Source: Xenococcaceae cyanobacterium MO_234.B1 (GTDB lineage Bacteria; Cyanobacteriota; Cyanobacteriia; Cyanobacteriales; Xenococcaceae). Taken from it: 38,804 nt of DNA. The position numbers and the translations under genes were made by a program. The DNA is taken from NCBI GenBank assembly GCA_030064915.1, contig JASJEK010000004.1, positions 1 to 38,804 on the forward strand. The letters are read 5' to 3'. The notes under the pieces are model-generated. The model saw only the letters and a list, made by a program, of their open reading frames with translations, was not told the origin of the DNA and made no database searches. Shown piece by piece: positions 8,342 through 17,092 of this stretch; position 1 is the first letter of the stretch, and each line of letters opens with the position of its first letter.

Positions 8342-10297
8342 ATGAAAGAAAATTGGGTCAAAATAGAAGACTTATTTAGAGAAAAAGGAATTGACTTTAA
8401 ACGACAAGATTGGTTGTATTTCTGTCTGATTGAAGGGAGATATTTTTATTATTCTCCCCAAACGGGGAAATGGAGAATCAAAGGGAAAGGACTTTGGTTA
8501 TGTAGCACTTCTCCAGAAAATTTTATAGCTATGGCTAAGGTTTATGTAGTACCAGAAGCCAAACCTCACTCCACTAAATTTAATCAACAGAAAACTCGCT
8601 CGCTCGCAAACCGAAAGACAAAACCAACATCGACTCAAGAAAATACAAAATCAAATGATGCTCGTAGTAGAGGGCTTACCCAACAGCAAAATCGGTCTAG
8701 TTCCCAGATAGGGAAGCCAAAAATTAAGACTCAAACCATAGAAGTACCATTATCTATAGCCAAAGAAGTTCAACTTTTTGTCAATCTATTACTAGCGGGA
8801 GAAATTGATTCACTATCAGACCTGTTTAAAAAAGCGGGACTGAGTTGGAATTATAACTTAGAAGCATTATGGAAAAAAGTTATTGTGAAGTTAGTGGTAA
8901 ATGAGGATAGGAGCGAACCAACAGAACCAGCAACGCCTATGTTGTTAAGACGGATGACTCCTGAGGTAGAAAAGTCTGCCAATGTTGCCAAACCAAGTAA
9001 AAGAAAAGAAAACTATCAGCTAACCCCAGACCAGAAAAAAGCCTTATCCCGACTGAAACAGTTTACTCGAAGCAACAATAAATTCTTTCGACTGACGGGT
9101 TATGCAGGCACAGGCAAATCTTTTCTGATTACTCACTATATGCGTTGGTTAATTGATGAGTCGATTAATTTTGTCGCAGCAACTCCCACCAATAAAGCAG
9201 CTAAAAGCCTTTCAAGTTTAGCTTTAAATGAAGACTTAAATATTGAAGTCAAAACCGTAGCACAACTGTTAGGACAACAACCACAATTAGATGAAAACAC
9301 AGGAAAAGAACTATTCATTACCAAAGGAAAATTAGACTGGTCGGGCTATGGAGTAATTATCATTGATGAATTTTCCATGGTAAATCGCAGTGATTTTCAA
9401 GATATTGTCGATGAAATTCAATCAAATTTACTATCGAAAGTAGTGTTTGTAGGGGATTCGGCACAATTGCCCCCAGTAGGAGAAAAAGAACCTATAGTAA
9501 GTATTTGTCCTCTGATTCGGCAATCATCTAGTTTAACGAAAGTGGTTCGTTACGATGGAGAACTGGCACAAGTAGCCGAAGCGATCCGCAGTAATCCCAA
9601 ATATTCTCGCACTATTTTTCCCTTTACTACGACAGGAGATCGCACCATTCTTTGTTTGCCAGAAGCAGAATGGTTGAACAAAGCGATCTCTCTATTCGAG
9701 TCACCAGAATTCAAAGAAAATCCAGACCAAATAAGATTCCTAGCTTGGAGAAATAAAACTGTTGAGTCGTTAAATAATTTCGTCCGTAGTCAATTGTGGG
9801 GTGAAGATGCTCCGTTATATGTGCCAGGAGATCGCTTAATAGCGAGAAGACCATTGTTTCGTCCTAAGCCTGGTGCTAAGGGAAAAAATAAATGGGGTAT
9901 TATCATTAATAATTCTGAAGAAGCGCAAGTGAGGAAAACAGGGGAATTATGCCAATTGTCATTTCGGAGTCAGATTTATCAATATTGGAAAGTGGAAGTA
10001 CAACCAGATATGGGGAAACCTTTAACTCTCTCCATTCTCCACGCTGATAGCAAAGAATTACATCAGGAACAAGTACAGTATTTTATCAGTACAAAACAAT
10101 GGTCACATTACTATGACCTGTCTCGGATGTTTGATGATGTAGCTTATGCCTATGCTTTGACAACCCACAAAGCCCAAGGCAGTACTATTAATTATGTGTT
10201 TCTGGATATTAAAGATATGAGAGGATGTAGCGAGCGTCAGAAACTTCTTTATACGGCTTTGACTCGCGCTAGAACTCAAGTCTTAATTCCTCAATAA
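8342..10297 (+). CDS. SF1 DNA helicase (RecD/Dda-like) with unknown N-terminal domain
   Basis: ATP-driven 5'-3' type helicase by family. The core shows Walker A G-Y-A-G-T-G-K-S (about 253-260), Walker B I-I-I-D-E-F-S-M (about 337-344), G-D-S-A-Q-L-P-P-V-G (motif III), T-H-K-A-Q-G-S-T (about 607-614) and L-Y-T-A-L-T-R-A-R-T (motif VI) at the end. The first 230 residues are not recognised. They start with a compact W-Y-F-rich segment (about 1-75), then a linker rich in Gln, Ser, Lys and Thr, then a short helical unit. I chose the ATG at 8342. A TTG at 8312 would add ten residues, and neither has a clear ribosome site. It follows topA by 160 bases on the same strand. Confidence 0.88.
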   Translation: MKENWVKIEDLFREKGIDFKRQDWLYFCLIEGRYFYYSPQTGKWRIKGKGLWLCSTSPENFIAMAKVYVVPEAKPHSTKFNQQKTRSLANRKTKPTSTQENTKSNDARSRGLTQQQNRSSSQIGKPKIKTQTIEVPLSIAKEVQLFVNLLLAGEIDSLSDLFKKAGLSWNYNLEALWKKVIVKLVVNEDRSEPTEPATPMLLRRMTPEVEKSANVAKPSKRKENYQLTPDQKKALSRLKQFTRSNNKFFRLTGYAGTGKSFLITHYMRWLIDESINFVAATPTNKAAKSLSSLALNEDLNIEVKTVAQLLGQQPQLDENTGKELFITKGKLDWSGYGVIIIDEFSMVNRSDFQDIVDEIQSNLLSKVVFVGDSAQLPPVGEKEPIVSICPLIRQSSSLTKVVRYDGELAQVAEAIRSNPKYSRTIFPFTTTGDRTILCLPEAEWLNKAISLFESPEFKENPDQIRFLAWRNKTVESLNNFVRSQLWGEDAPLYVPGDRLIARRPLFRPKPGAKGKNKWGIIINNSEEAQVRKTGELCQLSFRSQIYQYWKVEVQPDMGKPLTLSILHADSKELHQEQVQYFISTKQWSHYYDLSRMFDDVAYAYALTTHKAQGSTINYVFLDIKDMRGCSERQKLLYTALTRARTQVLIPQ

Positions 10298-10464
10298 TTC
10301 TGACAGAGTTATTCTGGATGACTTTAATTAAATTCCGATTGTTTAGTGGAGTCTAAATCTTCTGTTTAATATTCAATAGTTGTTGGTGAATATTTTGTCG
10401 GTTCGCTCATCATTAAATGCTTAACTTGTCGATAAAAGTTTGATTGAGTCTGATTGTTACGTCG

Positions 10465-10488
10465 ATAGTTAATAATTAATTTAACTAT
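10465..10488. other. Perfect AT-rich palindrome between convergent genes
   Basis: ATAGTTAA (10465-10472) and TTAACTAT (10481-10488) flank an eight-base loop. It overlaps the stop codon of the leftward gene at 10481 and lies in the 183-base convergent gap after the helicase. There is no clear T-run, so a terminator role is only possible. The rest of the gap shows nothing recognisable. Confidence 0.4.
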
Positions 10489-10696
10489 TAAATTTATAGT
10501 GACAAATAATAGCCCGATAATCCAGGCTATTATCAGAAATTATTAGCTGTCCTACAATAAATGCAGGTATTACCAGATGTTGATATTCAGTATTCTCTTC
10601 TTCCTGATCGGATGAGTTAATTTCGCTAAGGTTTGGAGTTGATTTAAAGGGAACAACTTTTGGACTATCCTGAGCTATTTTTTGACGATTAGTCAT
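10481..10696 (-). CDS. Small hypothetical protein, third gene of the leftward set
   Basis: Not recognised. About 71 residues. The first half is polar and acidic (S-S-D-Q-E-E-E-N about 28-35) and the second half is more hydrophobic (V-I-P-A-F-I-V-G-Q-L-I-I about 42-53). The start lies 37 bases after the stop of the J-domain-like gene on the same strand, and the two probably share a transcript. Short length and odd composition keep confidence low to moderate, but the position in a set supports it. Confidence 0.45.
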   Translation of the reverse strand: MTNRQKIAQDSPKVVPFKSTPNLSEINSSDQEEENTEYQHLVIPAFIVGQLIISDNSLDYRAIICHYKFNS

Positions 10697-10733
10697 TATT
10701 TTTATCCCATTAAAGAGAAAAAAGATTTAATTG

Positions 10734-11597
10734 TTATGCAGCCCAGAAGCTTTGAGGCTCAAATGGCACAGGTGCTTTCATTCTTTTCTCTAACTCGGCA
10801 GCAGTAATCTGAGTAGTAGGTTTTAATACTTGCCAATGTTCTCTGGTGATTCGATAAAGAGATCGCAGATAACTAAACCGATTAATTGCTACATCCTGAG
10901 AAAAAGGAGAAACGTCTGGGTGTTCTCTTTTGATTAGTTCTCGATAATTTGCTTCTAATTCAGTCAAAGTTTTAGGAGAACCAAGGATACGCATTGCTGG
11001 ACTTTCTTCCGTGCCATTCAAGGGCAAACCTGGTGCAAGTAAACGATTAGTTAATAACAGTACAGAAAAGTTTTCTGCTTGCTTTAATTGCTCGGATTGT
11101 GATTCTAATTGTTCTTCTTTTTCCTTGAGTTGCAATTCTAAGAATTGGATTTGCTCTCTAGCAAGTTGTAACTCTTCATCTACATCAAAAGATTCTGCTT
11201 GGAAAGAAGAAATACTACCGTTATCTGTCTCTAGCAGAGATTCAAGAAATGGTTGATCTTCTTGTCCTCGACAGTCAGAAAGTGAATTATTTTTCCAAGC
11301 AGCAGAATTGAATTCTTCGGAGCAATCAGAGGAGATAAATTGCAATTGAAGTTGAGCAGCAGCAATAGCAAATCGACAACGATTTAACTTATTGGTCAAT
11401 TTTAAACCTTCTGCTTTTTGCAAGTTTTTAATTGCTGAGGCAGACCAAGTTGCTCTGACTTTCTTGTAGTAGGAGAGTAATAATAATTCATCTTCTGCCA
11501 GAATAGGATTTAAGTTAGCTATGACATTGAGAAATCTAGCATTTAAAGGAGAATGATTTTCTACATCTAGAGTAGTTTCTAATTGTTGTAATTCCAT
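10734..11597 (-). CDS. Coiled-coil protein with C-terminal J-domain-like segment
   Basis: About 287 residues. The N-terminal 80 residues are helical with W-S-A-S-A-I-K-N-L (about 51-59). A Gln/Glu-rich coiled coil follows at about 135-180. Near residues 205-255 there is L-G-S-P-K-T-L-T-E-L-E, then Y-R-E-L-I-K-R-E-H-P-D-V-S, then F-S-Y-L-R-S-L-Y. The spacing of helix, H-P-D and following helix is that of a J domain, the part of DnaJ-type cochaperones that stimulates DnaK. The zinc and substrate domains of true DnaJ are absent. It may recruit a chaperone to a replication or partition complex, as some plasmid systems need, but this is inference. It belongs to a leftward set with 11688-12179 and 10481-10696. 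Confidence 0.65.
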   Translation of the reverse strand: MELQQLETTLDVENHSPLNARFLNVIANLNPILAEDELLLLSYYKKVRATWSASAIKNLQKAEGLKLTNKLNRCRFAIAAAQLQLQFISSDCSEEFNSAAWKNNSLSDCRGQEDQPFLESLLETDNGSISSFQAESFDVDEELQLAREQIQFLELQLKEKEEQLESQSEQLKQAENFSVLLLTNRLLAPGLPLNGTEESPAMRILGSPKTLTELEANYRELIKREHPDVSPFSQDVAINRFSYLRSLYRITREHWQVLKPTTQITAAELEKRMKAPVPFEPQSFWAA

Positions 11598-11687
11598 GAC
11601 TTTTCCTCGATAATGATGATGATTATTTACTTAGAAAATTAATGAGAGGTTTTTCCATTACCATTGCTGTCGTTAATAGCAATTAAA

Positions 11688-12179
11688 TTAGCACTCAATG
11701 TGCTTGGCATCCATTTCAAATTCTTGTTCATCTGAATCAGAAGTGACACCCAAACTCAAAAGAGCTTGTTGATCGGAATCTGAATTTAGTTGTACATCAT
11801 TGAGTCTCAACAAATTAGATTGCTTATTTCTTTGCTCTGATAAAGTCTCAGAAAAACTAGCAAATTGAGGAATATCTGCTTTAAATCCTTGAATTTGTCG
11901 AGCAGTATTACTTTCTACATCTAAGGCTCTTGTGGCAGCTTGTTGTGCAAATTGATTAATAAAATCTTGTACTTCTTGCAACACTTCAGAGTAGGTTTCT
12001 GATGCGGCTATTGCCATTTTCTCTTGCAAATAATGATTAAATCTGACCCTAAATTCATGTAGAGCTGCTTCACTAGCGATTTGTGCTTGAGCCGAGGCAG
12101 CTTGTTCAGCTAATTGCTCTAGTTGATTAAGAAAATTCTGATGATTAGTATTGATTTGTTGCTGCTTCTCGTTATTCAT
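11688..12179 (-). CDS. Hypothetical Gln/Ala-rich coiled-coil protein
   Basis: Not recognised. About 163 residues, rich in Gln, Ala, Ser and Glu. Residues 8-100 are predicted to be one long helix or coiled coil (L-E-Q-L-A-E-Q-A-A-S-A-Q-A-Q about 20-33). The C-terminus is acidic and polar. No catalytic motif or membrane segment is visible. It is the first gene of the leftward set and begins next to a 463-base gene-free stretch. Its composition suggests a structural or adaptor role for its coiled-coil neighbour, which is a guess. Confidence 0.6.
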   Translation of the reverse strand: MNNEKQQQINTNHQNFLNQLEQLAEQAASAQAQIASEAALHEFRVRFNHYLQEKMAIAASETYSEVLQEVQDFINQFAQQAATRALDVESNTARQIQGFKADIPQFASFSETLSEQRNKQSNLLRLNDVQLNSDSDQQALLSLGVTSDSDEQEFEMDAKHIEC

Positions 12180-12642
12180 ATATTTTATTATGTTTGTGGA
12201 GGTTTGATAAATACTTTGGAGCTTTGATTGTAGATAAAATTGCTCGTCTTTGAGTTTTAAAATTACTATTAATTTTTCAATAAGTCAAGAATTTAAATAT
12301 TTTTTAATTCTTGCATTTATGGGATTGCTTTTTGGCTAGACTGATGCAAATTATCTTGTTAATGCAATTGCCTACTATTGTTAATATAAGGTTAAAATGA
12401 TTTAGCAATTTTGAGTTGCAATAATCTTGGATAAATATCTTTTGTTCCTGCAAGTTTGTAACCAAATTCAAGTATAATAATGCTGATTGAGAGAGCTGAG
12501 AAACTAGAAAGAGAAACTTGCAATGAAAATTGACGGCGAGGGATGCTCAAGGGATTAAGAGCATATCCAATCGCCGTCTTGAAAAATTAATCAAGACAGA
12601 AGGTTGTTTGTTGTGTATCTTTTACACAAGTCGGTGCTGGCA
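12180..12642. other. Gene-free region between leftward set and insertion sequence
   Basis: AT-rich spacer of 463 bases with no convincing gene. It must hold the promoter of the leftward set. On the plus strand a good -10 box, TATAAT at 12473-12478, lies 54 bases before the hairpin at 12532-12578, though no matching -35 is seen. Only an 11-codon frame (ATG at 12523) reads into the hairpin. Confidence 0.5.
12532..12578. other. Strong GC-rich hairpin, possible small RNA or origin element
   Basis: GACGGCGA (12532-12539) pairs with TCGCCGTC (12571-12578). Inside it, GGATGCTC pairs with GAGCAT-AT-CC with a two-base bulge, closing an AAGGGATTAA loop. It stands out in an AT-rich region. There is no T-run after it on either strand, so it is not a normal intrinsic terminator. 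Confidence 0.6.
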
Positions 12643-12697
12643 TAGGGTGTTTATTCTGTCCCAGGCGATCGCTAACAAGTTCATGCAACTTTACTGT
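12643..12697 (+). repeat. Left terminal inverted repeat of the IS
   Basis: Begins TAGGGTGTTTATTCTGTCCC and contains a GCGATCGC-type site not present in the right copy. It pairs with 14540-14594. Confidence 0.85.
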
Positions 12698-12785
12698 AAA
12701 AAAATATAGATTGATTGCTGCAAAAGTTTGCTATAATTGGAGGCTAAGATAAAAAATTTAAATTCAATCTAGTTTTTCGGACTTA

Positions 12786-14556
12786 ATGAAAGGTTACAAA
12801 AGTAGTGAAACCCGTTTAGTCTACCTGTTTAAAGATGGTAGAGAAAAATGGAAAGAAAGAGCTTTATCCAAACAAAAAAAGCTCAGAACTATGGAGATAA
12901 AAGTACGAGATCTTTCTTTAAGTAGAGATAAATGGAAAGAAAAAGCCCTGGAACTAGAAGCTAGTTTAAAAGAAAAAGAAGAAGAATTAGAAGAAGTTAA
13001 AAAAAAATAGCCAACCGAGAAATCGAGCTCAACTAGTTTCTCTAACAGCACATAACTTAAACTCTAGAGAAATAATAGCTTTAAAACCAGCCCGATATAA
13101 TTATCCTGTTTTTATTATTCAACTAGCAATTCAACAAAGAATCATAAGTTTTAGTAGTTGGCGTGCCATCGAAAAAAACTTCAAATTATGGGCGCAATTT
13201 TTTAGTCTCCCAACTCCAGATTTTATCACTATCAGACAATGGTTTCTCAAACTAGGTCTTTTTGAATTAAGAAAGTCAAAAGAAAAAAGAACGGATTGGA
13301 TTTTTATTATCGATACAATTTTAGAACAAGGACCAAAAAAATGTTTTCTTGTCTTAGGATTGTCCTATCAAAAATGGTCTGAAAAACTTAAATCTAACAA
13401 AAAAAACTTAGAACATCATGACCTGGAAGTCTTAGCCCTAGAAGTCCTCGATACAACTAAGGGAGAAATCATCGAATCTAGGATTAATAATTTAGCTAAC
13501 ACTGTCGGAAAACCTTTACAAATTATTTCCGACCATGGCAGGGATATTAAAAAAGGAATTGAACTCTATATTTCTCAAAATACTGGAATAGTTTATACTT
13601 ATGATTTTACCCATCAAGTAGCTTTATGGTTCAAACAAGAGTTATCAAACAATCAAAAATTTCAAGAGTTTTTCCATCAATGTAATTTGACTCGCTCTCA
13701 AATCCAACAAACAGCATTATCGTTTTTAATTCCTCCGGCTCAACGGTCTAAAGCTAGATATCATAATATAGAGCTTCTAGTTAATTGGGGGCTAAAAATC
13801 CTTCAATACTGGAAAAAACAAGATTTTTCTCTCATTAGTACTAAGTTTATTATAGATAGAGAAACTCTGTTTATATTAAGAGAAAAACTTGACCAAACTT
13901 CTTTAGGTAAACTGAGCAAATGCCTTGGTACACAAGCTTCAGATTTTAGCTCATTTTATCAAGTTCTTAGGGATAAGATTGGTCGAAAACTATGTCGACA
14001 AAAAGGTCAAATAATTTCCCAAGCATCTGAAGTAGGACGAAGAAAATTTTTAGAAAAACTAGGTTGGGTATTTACTTATGAAAAAGAACTTCAGATTTAT
14101 GCGGAAATTCTCGAAGTTTTTACCTTAGCTAAAAAGCAACTTCTACAACAAGGACTGCATCAAGAATCTCAACAAGACTGGTTGGAATTAACCGAGAATT
14201 TTTCGGATTCACCTTGGATTCAATCAAGCAAGCAAAAAGTCAGCCAATACTTAAATCTAGAAGGACAAAAAGTACCCCGCTCTCGAACTTTTTTAGCTAC
14301 ATCAGATATAATTGAATCAATTTTTGGTAAATACAAAATCTTTTCTTCATTTTCTCCTTGTTCGGAGATTAATGAAATGATTTTGACACTTCTTTTATCT
14401 ACTACTGAACTAACTTCAGATCAGGTACTCCAAGCTATGGAAAGTATTCAGAGTGCTGATGTTACTGCTTGGTCAAAAGAAGTCTTTGGTCAATCTATGC
14501 TCTCTAAAAGAAAAGTAGCTTTTTCCACTCAGAAAAATTACATAAAAGTTGCATGA
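12786..14556 (+). pseudogene. DDE-type transposase, frame broken at an A9 run
   Basis: The first part (12786-13010) codes a basic coiled coil starting M-K-G-Y-K-S-S-E-T-R-L-V-Y-L-F and stops at TAG just after nine A (12999-13007). Coding resumes without a gap in the frame one base further along and continues to 14556. Removing one A gives a continuous protein of about 589 residues. Likely catalytic acids are Asp in W-I-F-I-I-D-T-I-L, Asp in I-I-S-D-H-G-R-D-I, and Glu in D-I-I-E-S-I-F-G-K-Y. Similar transposases with the S-E-T-R-L-V start are frequent in cyanobacteria. The break is either an inactivating indel, a sequencing error, or expression by slippage on the A run. Both halves are otherwise free of stops, which suggests a recent or tolerated change. 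Confidence 0.8.
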
Positions 14557-14594
14557 AGTAGTTCCCCCTCACCAGGGACAGAATAAACATCCTA
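14540..14594 (-). repeat. Right terminal inverted repeat of the IS
   Basis: Its reverse complement begins TAGGATGTTTATTCTGTCCC. It overlaps the last codons of the transposase and ends one base before the modBC stop codon (14596-14598). Confidence 0.85.
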
Positions 14595-14595
14595 C

Positions 14596-16422
14596 TTATG
14601 GCGCTTTTAGCAGCATAATTCGGAATGGACTGAGTTGAATTTTCCAGGGGAAGGGACGATCTTTTAACTGTGCCCATTTGTTTTTAAAAACTTCTGCTTG
14701 TAGATGATAATCTTCAGGATTATTAGCAGGTTGGTTTAACTTGAGATACAAAGTCATGCGGTGTTGGGTTTCGCTAATGGTGGCTAACCAACAGGGGAAA
14801 GTATTGGCCTCGTCTTCTGTATCGGGAAAGGTTAGTTGATGGGCGCGAATGCCTACATATTCCAGGGATTTTGGTACGGGTTCGATTAATTCCAGGATAC
14901 AATCCCAGTCGAGTGCCTTCACTTGTCGCTCTGATATGGCAAGGGCGGGGGAAAAGTTTTTACAGCCAGTTAATTGTGCAGTTCTAAAATTACGGGGATG
15001 CTCGAAAATATCTTGTTTCCTGCCATGAGCGATCGCTAGACCTTGGTCTATGACCAACAAATTAGGACATACTCGATAGGCTTCTTCTAGGTTATGGGTA
15101 ATAAATAAAGTCACTCCCTGATAGTGAATCAGATTATTTCTGAGGAGTTTTTCTTGTTTATCTCGTAAATAGGTATCTAAAGCCGAAAAAGGCTCATCTA
15201 ACAGCATAATACCTGGTTCGCTTCCCTTAGCTCTAGCTAAGGCTACCCGTTGTTGCTGTCCTCCTGAAAGCTCTCTCGGATAGCGATCGCCCATTCCTGG
15301 TAAGTCTACGGCGATTAATTGCCGCTCAACCTCTTGTTTGATTTCTCGCTGTGATTTCCCTGAAGGCATACCAAAGGCAATATTTTCGGTAATAGTTAGA
15401 TGGGGAAATAGGGCATAGTTTTGAAACAAAAAACCACAGCCGCGATCTCGTGGTGGTAAATTAATGCCTCGCTCTGAATCAAATAATACTTTCCCGTTTA
15501 AAACAATACGTCCTTTATCTGGACTGGATAATCCAGCAATACATCGCAAAATCAGGCTTTTACCGGCACCAGAAGCACCTAGCAACCCCAAAGGAGTTTG
15601 ATCTGTCTCAAAAGCGACATCTAATAAAAATCCAGGTAGTTGTTTTTGGATATCAACAATTAACTCGATTTTGGCTTGGGGTAAGGGATAATCTAGGGTT
15701 GTTTGGCGTTTGGCAGACATACCACCCCACAATGTAGGGGCATAGCTACGGGGTTTTGATTTATGATGCCCATTTCCCTCTGTCCAATAATTAACCGCCG
15801 TAATGACTCCCAGAGAAATCGCCAGCATCAGGCTCACCAGCAACAACGCCCGCTCCATCGCCCCACCTTCAGATGCCAAGAAAATTGCGATGGGAATTGT
15901 TTCGGTTTTGCCAGGAATGCTCCCTGCTAACATTAAAGTCGCGCCAAATTCTCCTAAAGCGCGAGCAAAAGTGAGTAAAGTACCAGCAATCAGACCTGGT
16001 TTGGCTAAAGGCAACATAACTCGCCAGAAAACTGTCCATTCCGAAGCTCCTAAAGTTCTAGCACAGGCGAGCAGATTAGAGTCAATTTGTTTGAATGCTC
16101 CCAAAGCAGTTTTATACATCAAGGGAAAAGCCACCACCGTAGAAGCGAGAACGGTAGCATACCAAGAAAAGATAATCGTAACCCCAAAATATTGTAAAAT
16201 TTGACCGATAAACCCGTTTTTACCGCATAAAAGCAGTAAAAGAAACCCAACTACTGTCGGGGGAAGCACCAACGGCGCAATTAATAACCCTTCAATTATC
16301 CCCTTAGATTTACCCCGATAGGCCAACATCCACTGCGCTGCCATAATGCCCAGGAAAAAAGTAATTACCGTGGCAGTAGTGGCGGTTTTGAGGGATATCC
16401 AGATGGGGGTTAAGTCAGTCAT
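14596..16422 (-). CDS. modBC: Molybdate ABC transporter, permease-ATPase fusion
   Basis: Imports molybdate, needed for the FeMo cofactor. About 608 residues. Residues 1-215 are a ModB-type permease with several membrane helices and the E-A-A-like loop A-R-T-L-G-A-S-E-W-T. The ATPase half has Walker A G-A-S-G-A-G-K-S (about 282-289), signature L-S-G-G-Q-Q-Q-R (about 384-391), and Walker B M-L-L-D-E-P (about 402-407). The extended C-terminal part (about 470-608) sits where TOBE-like regulatory domains lie in ModC. The fusion is the usual cyanobacterial arrangement. The stop codon touches the right end of the IS, so any native terminator has been displaced. It is the last of three leftward genes after modA. 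Confidence 0.95.
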   Translation of the reverse strand: MTDLTPIWISLKTATTATVITFFLGIMAAQWMLAYRGKSKGIIEGLLIAPLVLPPTVVGFLLLLLCGKNGFIGQILQYFGVTIIFSWYATVLASTVVAFPLMYKTALGAFKQIDSNLLACARTLGASEWTVFWRVMLPLAKPGLIAGTLLTFARALGEFGATLMLAGSIPGKTETIPIAIFLASEGGAMERALLLVSLMLAISLGVITAVNYWTEGNGHHKSKPRSYAPTLWGGMSAKRQTTLDYPLPQAKIELIVDIQKQLPGFLLDVAFETDQTPLGLLGASGAGKSLILRCIAGLSSPDKGRIVLNGKVLFDSERGINLPPRDRGCGFLFQNYALFPHLTITENIAFGMPSGKSQREIKQEVERQLIAVDLPGMGDRYPRELSGGQQQRVALARAKGSEPGIMLLDEPFSALDTYLRDKQEKLLRNNLIHYQGVTLFITHNLEEAYRVCPNLLVIDQGLAIAHGRKQDIFEHPRNFRTAQLTGCKNFSPALAISERQVKALDWDCILELIEPVPKSLEYVGIRAHQLTFPDTEDEANTFPCWLATISETQHRMTLYLKLNQPANNPEDYHLQAEVFKNKWAQLKDRPFPWKIQLSPFRIMLLKAP

Positions 16423-16432
16423 TGGTTGTTAG

Positions 16433-16452
16433 AGACGCGAAATTTCGCGTCT
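16433..16452. repeat. Perfect 20-base palindrome AGACGCGAAATTTCGCGTCT
   Basis: Lies in the short spacer between the methyltransferase and modBC. Palindromes of this form are dispersed repeats in many cyanobacterial genomes. In RNA it would form a tight stem between the two coding regions. Confidence 0.7.
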
Positions 16453-16495
16453 GTACAATGGTTAGTACAATATTAAATAAAGACAAAGAACAAAA

Positions 16496-17092
16496 TTATT
16501 TTTTTCTGGCGACAATATGAAAGATGTGCCAGTATCTATCTTCTCCTAGAGGAGTTTTGCCTGGATGTTCTTCTTCTTCGAGTAATTCGATCTCGTAGGG
16601 TTTTAGTAAGGTTTCTACTTGTAGGCGCGTAAAACAACTAATTAGTTCACCATTTCCCCAAGAATCGCGATCGCCGAATAAATGTCCGCAAAATCTACCA
16701 CCAGTAACTAAAGAATTAAATATTTGATTCCACAAGTTAGGAAAAGCTTCTGGAGGGCAAAAGGGTAAGGAAAAACTGGCATTAATTAAGTTTACTTGTT
16801 TGGGAAGTTGTAACTCTTCAAAGCTAACTATCTGAGTAGTTAACTGCTGAGTATTAAGATAAGTACGAGCTAGTAAACGAGTGATCGCCTCTGGTTCTTT
16901 ATCGATCGCCAGTACTGCCCAGTTTTGTCGTAATATTTCTACTGTATCCCTTCCATCCCCACAACCAAGATCGATCGCTATTCCTGGTTCTTTGAAAGCA
17001 GCCAGAGCAGTCAAGACAGTTTTTCTCGGCGGACGATAGGCAACTGCATTGTAATAAGCTTTCCAGTCTCGTTTTAGGGTTGGAGCATTCAT
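16496..17092 (-). CDS. Class I SAM-dependent methyltransferase (TehB-like)
   Basis: About 198 residues. Motif I is A-I-D-L-G-C-G-D-G-R-D (about 39-49), motif II A-I-D-K-E (about 63-67), and motif IV is in L-I-N-A-S-F-S-L-P-F-C (about 101-111). This fold is shared with TehB and small thiopurine-type methyltransferases. It ends with E-D-R-Y-W-H-I-F-H-I-V. The substrate is not known. It sits between modA and modBC on the same strand, where no such enzyme is required for molybdate uptake. It may be a resident unrelated gene or act on an oxyanion. The start ATG at 17092 follows a repeat-rich spacer without a clear ribosome site. Confidence 0.85.
   Translation of the reverse strand: MNAPTLKRDWKAYYNAVAYRPPRKTVLTALAAFKEPGIAIDLGCGDGRDTVEILRQNWAVLAIDKEPEAITRLLARTYLNTQQLTTQIVSFEELQLPKQVNLINASFSLPFCPPEAFPNLWNQIFNSLVTGGRFCGHLFGDRDSWGNGELISCFTRLQVETLLKPYEIELLEEEEHPGKTPLGEDRYWHIFHIVARKK

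Larger units (their letters stand above)
12643..14594 (+). mobile_element. Insertion sequence with 55-base imperfect inverted ends
   Basis: The left end (12643-12697) and the reverse complement of the right end (14540-14594) agree at about 44 of 55 positions. They share identical blocks TGTTTATTCTGTCCC and TTCATGCAACTTT. The element carries one transposase gene with a broken frame. Both ends are flanked by TA, so the true ends may be 12645 and 14592 with a TA duplication. No longer target duplication is seen. The right end falls directly at the modBC stop codon, so it marks the border between the accessory block and the molybdate genes. The family is not assigned. Confidence 0.85.

Noticed and set aside
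10465-10488. Palindrome considered as the att site of the accessory block
   Set aside because: It has no partner copy near 850 or 12640 and lies between two genes of the block.
12821-13051. Minus-strand frame opposite the transposase coiled coil
   Set aside because: Its Ser/Phe/Leu-rich content is the mirror of a Lys/Glu-rich coding region.
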